Assembly: GCA_041685915.1 (NCBI GenBank)
Contig: JAWLEV010000009.1
Coordinates: 1-49,266, forward strand
DNA: 49,266 nt
Direction of reading: 5' to 3'
Origin: JAWLEV01 sp041685915
GTDB taxonomy: Bacteria > Chloroflexota > Anaerolineae > UBA1429
This document shows, in pieces, positions 34,063 to 41,070 of the stretch. Under the pieces are notes generated by a model. It had not been told where the DNA came from, searched no databases, and was given only the letters and a program-made list of their open reading frames with translations. How positions within the stretch are numbered: the first letter of the stretch is position 1; every line of letters starts with the position of its first letter. Made by a program: the position numbers and the translations under genes.

Positions 34063-35225
34063 CTTTCAGCCTCCAGATACTCCAAAGGTTCGCCGTGAGC
34101 GTAATTTTCCACTTCTGTATAGATGGGTTTGGGAATAAACTGCGGAGTCACAAAGGTAAAATAGTCCTGATAGGTATTCTCTGGCCAGGGAAAGCGAAAC
34201 GCCCACAGACAGACGGCGCGACACCAGGGCCATTCTGCCTCGGCCTTTTCATAAGCCCGAATGGTATAGGCGATACGTTGATACGGGCGAACTGCCTTGG
34301 TCCATCGCGGATGGTCGTTCCAGCCTCCCTCCGTGATATAACAGGGTTTGTGATCGTCCTCATGCCCTGCCATGATCTCGGGGTATAGCTCCGCACGGGC
34401 GAAATTCAGCACCTCCGGATCGGCAGGGTCATCGGGAGAGAAGGTCAATCCGTAGGCGTGCACGGCCAGGCCGTCGAAGCAATCTCCCGCCCCGGCCTCG
34501 TACATACGCTCCAGGAAATAGAGGTCGTTCATGCCCCATTCGTTACCCGGCGGGGCCAGCGTGGGAGCGAGACCCGCCGCCAATACCTCGACCTGAGGAT
34601 TCCCCTCTTTTGCCGCCTTATAGGCTCTACACAGGAGATCGGTATAAGCTTCAGGATCAGGAGGACGATACCCCCACTCGAAGCTCAGATTGGGCTCGTT
34701 CCATATGATGATATGATCAATTCGCCCCGCAAAATGCTCGGCAAAGGCGCGTACAAAATCCGCATAGTCATCGAAATGATCCCGATCAAGGTAGCGAGAA
34801 GTCGTATCCTCGGGACGGGCCCAAGAGGGCACAAAATCGATGCGTGCGATAAGCGTCAAGCCCTGCCTAGCAGCGTGATTGGCCACCAGATCGGCGTGCT
34901 GCCAGCGATAACTTTCCTTTCGGGGCTCAGAATAGGCCCAGGGGAAATAGTCCACAATCCAAGGGCTTCCCATCTCTCGCACCATCTCCAGGGTGCGCTT
35001 GATCTTCCATTCCTCAACCTCGTCCGTGAGGCGGGTGTGTACCCCTATACGCGGATTCGTCGTCTCCACGTGACGTTGAGGCCCCAACACCACCCTCACC
35101 TGGGGAGGTACATTCAACCCCCACACGACAAAAAGCAGCACGACGCCACGCAACAGATGACGCAACGCGCGGTTGATGCGGACAGCATGCGTAACATATT
35201 TCCAGATATGGCGCTTTCTTGTCAT
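34059..35225 (-). CDS. Membrane-anchored clan-A glycoside hydrolase-like protein
   Basis: 388 residues. A single N-terminal hydrophobic segment (about 22-40) is followed by a TIM-barrel domain with HIIIWNEPNLSFEWGY (acid/base Glu), DGLAVHAYG and CYITEGGWND (nucleophile Glu), the GH5/GH39/GH53-like arrangement. It also has FVPSWARP and PWIVDYFPWAY. The substrate is unknown. It resembles in plan the barrel of the LysM fusion at 13.0-14.3 kb but is clearly different. Coupled to the solute-binding protein, which suggests sensing or capture of a released sugar. Confidence 0.85.
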   Translation of the reverse strand: MTRKRHIWKYVTHAVRINRALRHLLRGVVLLFVVWGLNVPPQVRVVLGPQRHVETTNPRIGVHTRLTDEVEEWKIKRTLEMVREMGSPWIVDYFPWAYSEPRKESYRWQHADLVANHAARQGLTLIARIDFVPSWARPEDTTSRYLDRDHFDDYADFVRAFAEHFAGRIDHIIIWNEPNLSFEWGYRPPDPEAYTDLLCRAYKAAKEGNPQVEVLAAGLAPTLAPPGNEWGMNDLYFLERMYEAGAGDCFDGLAVHAYGLTFSPDDPADPEVLNFARAELYPEIMAGHEDDHKPCYITEGGWNDHPRWTKAVRPYQRIAYTIRAYEKAEAEWPWCRAVCLWAFRFPWPENTYQDYFTFVTPQFIPKPIYTEVENYAHGEPLEYLEAER

Positions 35226-35247
35226 CGATGAACCTTTATGCTATACT
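35219..35247 (+). promoter_or_regulatory. Promoter of tRNA-Arg
   Basis: TTGTCA (35219-35224), 17 bases, TATACT (35242-35247). The -35 box overlaps the start codon of the divergent GH-like gene. Confidence 0.75.
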
Positions 35248-35258
35248 TTTTACGGTAG

Positions 35259-35330
35259 GCCCCAGTAGCTCAGTGGATAGAGCAGAGGTTTCCTAAACCT
35301 TGAGCGGGGGTTCGATTCCCTCCTGGGGTA
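35259..35330 (+). tRNA. tRNA-Arg (anticodon CCT)
   Basis: A 72-base cloverleaf. GCCCCAG pairs with CTGGGGT, discriminator A. The stem GAGGT/ACCTT encloses the loop TTCCTAA, anticodon CCT, which reads AGG. CCA is not encoded. Confidence 0.94.
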
Positions 35331-35342
35331 CAGAGATGATCG

Positions 35343-35378
35343 CTCCCGTCGATCCTGGCCATGGTCGATGGGAGTTTT
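35343..35378 (+). terminator. Intrinsic terminator after tRNA-Arg
   Basis: CTCCCGTCGATC (35343-35354) pairs with GGTCGATGGGAG (35363-35374) with two G-T pairs, followed by TTTT. The 246-base gap to the next gene holds nothing else I can support. Confidence 0.75.
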
Positions 35379-35576
35379 ATCTGTTACACGAAAAAGAGAA
35401 CTCCCATAGAATGTTCAAGGCACAGCTTATAGGAACGATACCATAAATAGCCCGCTGCCCCAACTCTAGCTTTCCTTCCTTGATGGCCTGGGTAAAATCG
35501 GGGATGACTTTTGTAAACGACGAAACGGCATACAATGTTACTGAGACACGTAGATGGGGAATAGGGGGATAGCAAA

Positions 35577-36404
35577 ATGTACAAGACGCTGGCACCCGGG
35601 CCCATTGGCGTAGAACTCCCTTTTGAAGAGAGCGCCAAGCTCGCCGCCAAGTACAGCTTCGAGGGCATCACCATAAGTTGGGACGACGTCAAACGCATAG
35701 GCGTGGAACGGATGCGGCAGATATTGAAGGAAAACGGTCTCCGGCCCGGCGTGACGGGTATGCCCGTCAACTTTCGTGAGGATGAAGCCACCTTTGAGGC
35801 CGACATGGAGAACCTGCCCGCCTTTGCCAAAGATATGGCACGCCTGGCATGCAAGCGGGCGGCCACCTGGTTCAAGCCCTGGCACGAAACCCTCTCTTTC
35901 GAGGAACGCTTTGAACAACTGCGCAACCGCACAGCACGCATCTGCCAGATACTGGCCAAGTACGATATGCGCTATGGTCTGGAATTCGTGGGTCCCAAGA
36001 CATCCCGCGAGGATAAGCCTAACCCCTTTATCCACGACATCGACGGCCTCCTGGAACTCATACGTGCCGTTGATGCTGGGAATCTTGGCTTTTTGCTAGA
36101 TAGCTATCACTGGTACACCTCGGGAGGGACAGCCAGAGACCTGCAAAAGCTCTCTGACGAACTGGTAGTAGCCGTACACGTTAACGATGCCCCCGCTGGC
36201 GTACCTCGTGACGAGCAGTTGGATCCCGTACGGGCCATGCCCGGCGAGACGGGCGTGATCGACATCGAGACTTTTATGGGGGAACTCTACCGTATGGACT
36301 ATAGCGGGCCCGTGATCGTGGAACCGTTCAGCGAGCGTATACGCTCCCTGCCCGACGAGGAGGCCATCGAAGAAACGGCACGCTCCCTGAAAAAGATATG
36401 GTAG
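35577..36404 (+). CDS. TIM-barrel sugar phosphate isomerase/epimerase family protein
   Basis: 275 residues, with AGGGGGA before the ATG. The AP-endonuclease-2/xylose-isomerase-like fold shows GVELPFEESAKLAAKYSFEG, GLEFVGPKTS (Glu ligand), GFLLDSYHWYTSGG (Asp-His ligands), VAVHVNDAP and VIVEPFSERI (Glu ligand). Such proteins isomerise or epimerise sugars or sugar derivatives with a divalent metal. Together with the dehydratases downstream it supports a sugar catabolic locus; exact substrate unknown. Confidence 0.88.
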   Translation: MYKTLAPGPIGVELPFEESAKLAAKYSFEGITISWDDVKRIGVERMRQILKENGLRPGVTGMPVNFREDEATFEADMENLPAFAKDMARLACKRAATWFKPWHETLSFEERFEQLRNRTARICQILAKYDMRYGLEFVGPKTSREDKPNPFIHDIDGLLELIRAVDAGNLGFLLDSYHWYTSGGTARDLQKLSDELVVAVHVNDAPAGVPRDEQLDPVRAMPGETGVIDIETFMGELYRMDYSGPVIVEPFSERIRSLPDEEAIEETARSLKKIW

Positions 36405-36459
36405 ATAAGGGACGATCATGTCACTCAATAGGTAATCACAAGCCTTGTCAAGGAGATGG

Positions 36460-37233
36460 ATGAGCATAAAGGTGCCTGCAAGGCACAACGAGAAACTCCA
36501 GTGCATCGTCGAGAGCATAAACGCAGACACAAGCCTGTTTCAACTCTACACGTGCGCCAATATCAATGCGGTGGACCGGGCTGGTCTGAACGACCATGGC
36601 GAGGTACACATCCGCATCGTGGCCAACGCCGCATTGCGTATACTGCGCCTTCTTGTTGAGGCGGGGGTAGAACCGAACGTGGTGACAGACCACGAACTGA
36701 CCGAGGAGGACGCCGAGGTCATCGTCGTCCTAGGGGCGTGCCTGCACGACATCGGTATCGCCGTGCATCGCGACAACCATGAGCAACACAGTCTCATCCT
36801 GGCACATCCCAAAGCACAAGAGTTTCTGAGCGAGATATACCAGGAACCTGTACTGACGATCATGGTCGCCGAGACACTGCATGCCATCATCGCTCACCAC
36901 TGGAACACTCCGTGCCTGACACTGGAAGCGGGCGCGGTCAAGGTGGCCGATGCCCTGGATATGACTGAAGGACGCTCTCGCATCCCCTTTGAAGCGGGAG
37001 AGATAAACATACACTCTGTCTCCGCGCTGGCCGTGGAGGAGGTGAGCATAGAGGCAGGCAAGGAACGGCCGGTGCGCATATCGATTCGCCTGCGGAACTC
37101 GGCGGGCATCTTTCAGATCGATGAACTTTTGAAGCGCAAATTACACAATTCTACATTGACCCCCTATGTGGAGGTCACCGCGCGCATCGAAGGGGAACTT
37201 GAACCCCGTTTATTTGAAATCTATGAATTATGA
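36460..37233 (+). CDS. HD-domain phosphohydrolase
   Basis: 257 residues from the ATG at 36460 (AGGAG four bases upstream; the longer frame uses TTG). The HD motif is CLHDIGIAVHRDNHEQHS with further metal residues in ALDMTEGRSRIP. An N-terminal His lies in HGEVHIRIVANAALRIL. The family hydrolyses nucleotides or phosphoesters. The C-terminal about 80 residues form a beta-rich extension. It ends at the start of PhoU, overlapping by four bases when the upstream PhoU start is used. Confidence 0.88.
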   Translation: MSIKVPARHNEKLQCIVESINADTSLFQLYTCANINAVDRAGLNDHGEVHIRIVANAALRILRLLVEAGVEPNVVTDHELTEEDAEVIVVLGACLHDIGIAVHRDNHEQHSLILAHPKAQEFLSEIYQEPVLTIMVAETLHAIIAHHWNTPCLTLEAGAVKVADALDMTEGRSRIPFEAGEINIHSVSALAVEEVSIEAGKERPVRISIRLRNSAGIFQIDELLKRKLHNSTLTPYVEVTARIEGELEPRLFEIYEL

Positions 37234-37250
37234 GAGGAAGACTGAACGAT

Positions 37251-37931
37251 ATGGTAAGAGAATCTTTTCAGGAGGATCTCGAGAATCTCAAAGGTCGCGT
37301 CTCCCAACTGGGTAAGGAGGTCGAAGAGGCGATCACCGACGCGGTGGATGCCTTGAGACGGGGCGACCTAGAAGAGTCCCGGAATATGGTGGCCGAGGAT
37401 AAAGAGATCAACGAGCGTCGCTTCGATATCGAGTCCGACATCCTTATGCTCATCGCCACCCAGCAGCCCATGGCCAGCGATCTCCGCCTCTTGGCGGCTA
37501 TGCTGGAACTGACGACAGAACTGGAACGTATAGGAGACTATGCCAAGGGTATCGCCAAGATCAACCTGCTCATCGGCGAAAAGCGATTGATCGACCCCCC
37601 AGCAGAGATACCACAGATGGCAGACAAGGCAAAGGGAATGCTCCATCGCTCCATCGACGCCTTTATGCGACAGGACGTGGACGTAGCCAGGACCATCCCC
37701 CCAGAGGACGACAAGGTGGATGCCCTGTACAATACGGTGTACGAGGGTCTGCTCCAATATATTGGAGATGACGCGGGCAAGATGGAAGAGGCCAACTATT
37801 TGATGTGGGCCGCCCATAACCTGGAGCGTACCGCCGATCGGGTGACCAACATCTGCGAGCGTGTGGTATTCACGGTGACGGGCAAAATGCGAGAATTCAA
37901 ACCAGACTATGGTGCAGAGTCCGTATCATAA
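37251..37931 (+). CDS. phoU: PhoU-type phosphate signalling protein
   Basis: 226 residues from the ATG at 37251 (GAGGA twelve bases upstream); an ATG at 37230, overlapping the previous stop, adds seven residues. Two repeats of a three-helix bundle each carry the PhoU metal signature: ELTTELERIGDYAKGIAK and AAHNLERTADRVTNICERV. PhoU restrains the Pst transporter and the PhoR kinase. No pst genes are in the window, but the coupled HD protein suggests a phosphate-linked role. Confidence 0.93.
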   Translation: MVRESFQEDLENLKGRVSQLGKEVEEAITDAVDALRRGDLEESRNMVAEDKEINERRFDIESDILMLIATQQPMASDLRLLAAMLELTTELERIGDYAKGIAKINLLIGEKRLIDPPAEIPQMADKAKGMLHRSIDAFMRQDVDVARTIPPEDDKVDALYNTVYEGLLQYIGDDAGKMEEANYLMWAAHNLERTADRVTNICERVVFTVTGKMREFKPDYGAESVS

Positions 37932-37960
37932 CGCCCCTCACTCACACAGAGCGAGGGGCG
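37932..37960. terminator. Hairpin between phoU and the convergent dehydratase gene
   Basis: CGCCCCTC (37932-37939) pairs with GAGGGGCG (37953-37960), with CTC/GAG pairing inside. No T-run follows, so it may be a weak or Rho-assisted end. Confidence 0.5.
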
Positions 37961-37995
37961 CGGCTTTGATGCGGCCGTTGAGCAAGACAAGGACG

Positions 37996-39180
37996 TCAGG
38001 ATATGTGGATGGATGCAAAGTCCTTGATAACCTCTTCATTCAGCACTACACCCAGACCCGGCGTATCGGGCACGGTGAAGCGGCTATCCTCTGCCTGTAA
38101 CTCAAAGGCTTCCTCCACCAATTCGTAAAACCTGGGGTCACGGTAGGGGAACCATTCCTGGATGATAAAGTTTGTGATGCAAGCGTCGAGTTGCACCGAG
38201 GCCGCTGTGGCGATGGGCCCCGCGCAATTGTGGGGCTGGATGTGGAGATCGTAGACCTCTGCTTGAGCGGCAATCTTTTTGACTTCCGTTATGCCTCCCG
38301 CCAAGCCCATATCGGGCTGCAGGATGTCCAAAGCCTGCTTCTCAATATACTCCCGGAACCCATAGCGGGTGTAAAGCCTCTCTCCCGCAGCGATGGGAAT
38401 GGGAACGTTTTCGGTTACCTTGCACATACACTCCACGTTCATGGCATCCACCGGCTCCTCATAAAAGAAAGGCTCCAGTTCCACGAGCCGTCGTCCCATC
38501 TCGATGGCCGAGGTCGTGCCAAGGTTTCCGTGAACCTCGACGAGGATATCGACCTCCGATCCCACCGCCCGCCGCACGGCGGCCACCCGTTCGTAGGCCA
38601 GATCCGCCCTCTCACGGGACAGGGCACGCTCCGTATAATCCCACTCGCCCTCTTCCGTCACGGCAAAGGGATCGAATTTAAGGGCGTCATAGCCGTCCTC
38701 CACGACCCTATAGGCGGCCTCGGCGTACTCCTCTGGCGTATTACAGGACACGCGATCCCCCTGTTCGTCATATTCCGCATACCAGCCATTAGCATAGACC
38801 CGCAGCACATCGTTGGTCTTGCCGCCCAGCAATTCACACACAGGCTGTCCAAGTGCCTTACCCTTGATGTCCCATAGCGCCTCATCGATGGCACTCATTC
38901 CTCCATAGACGACGGGTCCGCCGCCCTGGCCCCAAAAAGTGCGGCGAAAGAGGGTATGCCACATCTCCTCGATGCGAGTCGGATCGGCGCCGATGACAAA
39001 GCGCTCTACCATCTGTTTGAGCATACCCACGCCGGCGGCGCTACCCGTGCCATAGGCCAGGGCCAGTTCCCCCACACCATAGATTCCCTCGTCGGCTGTC
39101 AGACGGAGAATCACAGGATTCCAAAGGGGCTGATCGGGATAAAGGTTCACATCATAGATGTCAGCGGATACAACTTTCAC
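37996..39180 (-). CDS. Enolase-superfamily (mandelate racemase/dehydratase) enzyme, copy 1
   Basis: 394 residues from a GTG at 39180, which has GGGAGGG seven bases upstream; this start matches its paralogue exactly. Active-site pattern: ALKFDPF (KxD), VEVHGNLGT, FFYEEPV, AAGERLYTRYGFRE, ILQPDMGLAGGITE and QPHNCAGPI. These are the metal ligands and acid/base residues of sugar-acid dehydratases such as galactonate- or mannonate-type enzymes; a racemase cannot be excluded. It is about four-fifths identical by eye to the gene upstream, a tandem duplication. Confidence 0.88.
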   Translation of the reverse strand: MKVVSADIYDVNLYPDQPLWNPVILRLTADEGIYGVGELALAYGTGSAAGVGMLKQMVERFVIGADPTRIEEMWHTLFRRTFWGQGGGPVVYGGMSAIDEALWDIKGKALGQPVCELLGGKTNDVLRVYANGWYAEYDEQGDRVSCNTPEEYAEAAYRVVEDGYDALKFDPFAVTEEGEWDYTERALSRERADLAYERVAAVRRAVGSEVDILVEVHGNLGTTSAIEMGRRLVELEPFFYEEPVDAMNVECMCKVTENVPIPIAAGERLYTRYGFREYIEKQALDILQPDMGLAGGITEVKKIAAQAEVYDLHIQPHNCAGPIATAASVQLDACITNFIIQEWFPYRDPRFYELVEEAFELQAEDSRFTVPDTPGLGVVLNEEVIKDFASIHIS

Positions 39181-39226
39181 GATAGTTCCCTCCCAACTTG
39201 ATAATCCTTCCAGAAACATCTACGTC

Positions 39227-39255
39227 GTGCCTGCTCTGCGCTGCAGAGCAGGCAC
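39227..39255. repeat. Perfect 13-base hairpin between the two dehydratase genes
   Basis: GTGCCTGCTCTGC (39227-39239), three-base loop, GCAGAGCAGGCAC (39243-39255). No T-run on either strand, so it is not a classic terminator. It may stabilise or process the shared mRNA. Confidence 0.7.
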
Positions 39256-39270
39256 CGTCCATCGCCGGTG

Positions 39271-40452
39271 TCACTCGATGTGCACGTGAGGATACTGGCC
39301 GATAACCTCCTCGTTCAGCACTACCCCCAGCCCAGGCACCTCGGGCACCGTGAATCGACCATCGACGGCTTGCAGATCAAGGGCCTCCTCCACCAGATCA
39401 TACAGCGCCGCATGGGCAAAAGGGCGCCATTCCTGAATGATGAAATTGGTGATACAGGCATCCAGTTGCACCGAGGCCGCCGTGCTGATGGGCCCCGCGC
39501 AATGATGGGGCTGTACGAACATATCATAGGTCTCGGCAAAGGCAGCGATCTTTTTCACCTCCGTGATCCCGCCCGCCAAGCCCAGATCGGGCTGCAGTAT
39601 GTCGACGGCTTGCTCCTCGATATACTCGCGAAAGCCATAGCGGGTGTAGAGCCGCTCTCCAGCAGCGATGGGAAGGGGTACGTTCTCGGCCACCTTGCGC
39701 ATGCATTCCACATTCATGGCATGCACCGGCTCTTCATAGAAAAAGGGATCAAGTTCCACAAATCGGCGTCCCATCTCGATGGCCGCGGTCGTTCCGAGAT
39801 TGCCATGCACTTCGATAAGGATATCCACGTCCGGTCCCACCGCTTGCCGTACAGCGGCCACCCGTTCGTAGGCCAGGTCTGCCCTTTCACGGGGCAGTAC
39901 GCGCGGGGGCATCTCCTGCACGCCATCGGCCCTTATGTAAAAGGGATCGAACTTGAAGGCATCATAGCCCTGCTCCACGAGGGATTGCGCCGCCCGCGCG
40001 TACTCTCGGGGCGTGTTACAGCGGGGCTTGCCCTCCTCATCGCGAAGGTTGGACCACCCATTGGCATAGACGCGGATGACATCGTTCGTCTTGCCTCCCA
40101 GCAGCTCGCACACGGGAAGCCCCAAAATTTTGCCTTTGATATCCCACAGGGCCTCATCGATGGCGCTTATTCCCCCATAGACGACGGGCCCGCCGCCCTG
40201 TCCCCAAAAAGTACGGCGAAAGAGGGTGTGCCATATGCCCTCGATGCGAGTCGGATCGGCGCCGATGACAAAACGCTCCACCATCTGCTCCAGCATGCCC
40301 ACACCGGCCCTGCTTCCCGTGCCGTAGGCCAGAGCCAGTTCCCCCACCCCATATATGCCCTCATCGGTACACAAACGCAGGATGATGGGATTTCTGGGGA
40401 ATCCTTGAGGACTCAGATCCACATCATAGATATCCGCCGAGACAACTTTCAC
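39271..40452 (-). CDS. Enolase-superfamily (mandelate racemase/dehydratase) enzyme, copy 2
   Basis: 393 residues from a GTG at 40452 with AAAGGAGGAGG three bases upstream. It has the same catalytic pattern as copy 1: AFKFDPF, IEVHGNLGT, FFYEEPV, GERLYTRYGFRE, LQPDLGLAGGITE and QPHHCAGPI. Differences cluster at the capping loops: the segment after YANGW and around FDPFYIRADG, and the C-terminal WRPFAHAALYDLV. This is where this superfamily holds specificity, so the two may handle different sugar acids. It is the upstream member of the pair, 90 bases away. Confidence 0.9.
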   Translation of the reverse strand: MKVVSADIYDVDLSPQGFPRNPIILRLCTDEGIYGVGELALAYGTGSRAGVGMLEQMVERFVIGADPTRIEGIWHTLFRRTFWGQGGGPVVYGGISAIDEALWDIKGKILGLPVCELLGGKTNDVIRVYANGWSNLRDEEGKPRCNTPREYARAAQSLVEQGYDAFKFDPFYIRADGVQEMPPRVLPRERADLAYERVAAVRQAVGPDVDILIEVHGNLGTTAAIEMGRRFVELDPFFYEEPVHAMNVECMRKVAENVPLPIAAGERLYTRYGFREYIEEQAVDILQPDLGLAGGITEVKKIAAFAETYDMFVQPHHCAGPISTAASVQLDACITNFIIQEWRPFAHAALYDLVEEALDLQAVDGRFTVPEVPGLGVVLNEEVIGQYPHVHIE

Positions 40453-40549
40453 GGTCCTCCTCCTTTGCTATAGACGCGCGCACACATTACCCTGCTTCAC
40501 GTCTTAAGCAACAAAACATCCCTCACAGCCCCAAAACCCGCCCAAAACG

Positions 40550-40996
40550 CTACTGGAAGATGGCCCCTACCGGTCGGCTCAGGTCGGAATACTCGGCGCC
40601 CACTTCCAGGTTCTCGGCGATGAGGATGGTCGCGAATTCCGACAGACTGAAAACATCGTGCCACACACCGGGACCAACACTGACGGGATGATCGAGGAAA
40701 AAGGCATGTACGTCGTCATCCTCTTCCCGCTCCCCTGCCTCGGCTACCACCAGGACAGCGCGCCCCTCCAATGGAGCAAAAAGCTCCTCCGAATGAGGGT
40801 GATTCTCCAAACGCTCCACAGCACGGGGAGCCACCTTCAGAACCGCCAGGCGCCATCCTGTGGGAACCTCCGAGCGCACGAGGATATGAAACGGCTTTCC
40901 ATTCTCCTCCAGGGTGGCCGTCCAATCCACCAGCGTGCCAAACGGGGCAAAGGACGCCTCTGTGATGGTCTCCAAGGGTACAGATCCAAGAACCAT
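40550..40996 (-). CDS. Ureidoglycolate lyase (AllA) family protein
   Basis: 148 residues from the ATG at 40996, after GGAGGAAG. AllA-type cupin features: LETITEASFAPFGTLVDW at the front, LENHPHSEELFAPLEGRAVL (metal-binding His/Glu region) and SVGPGVWHDVFSLSEFATIL. True AllA releases glyoxylate from ureidoglycolate, but no other allantoin genes are near. Family members also occur in sugar-acid loci, so a lyase or regulatory cupin role on the same substrate is plausible. It lies 97 bases upstream of the dehydratase pair. Confidence 0.8.
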   Translation of the reverse strand: MVLGSVPLETITEASFAPFGTLVDWTATLEENGKPFHILVRSEVPTGWRLAVLKVAPRAVERLENHPHSEELFAPLEGRAVLVVAEAGEREEDDDVHAFFLDHPVSVGPGVWHDVFSLSEFATILIAENLEVGAEYSDLSRPVGAIFQ

Positions 40997-41070
40997 TTCT
41001 CTTCCTCCACAATCTTGGCTCCTCCAAATGAGAGGAACTAGGAAAAATAAGGAGTATATCTTCTGCTCGC

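Noticed and set aside
39268..40473. 401-codon plus-strand open frame over dehydratase copy 2
   Set aside because: It is an exact antisense shadow of a clear enzyme gene. A similar shadow lies over copy 1.
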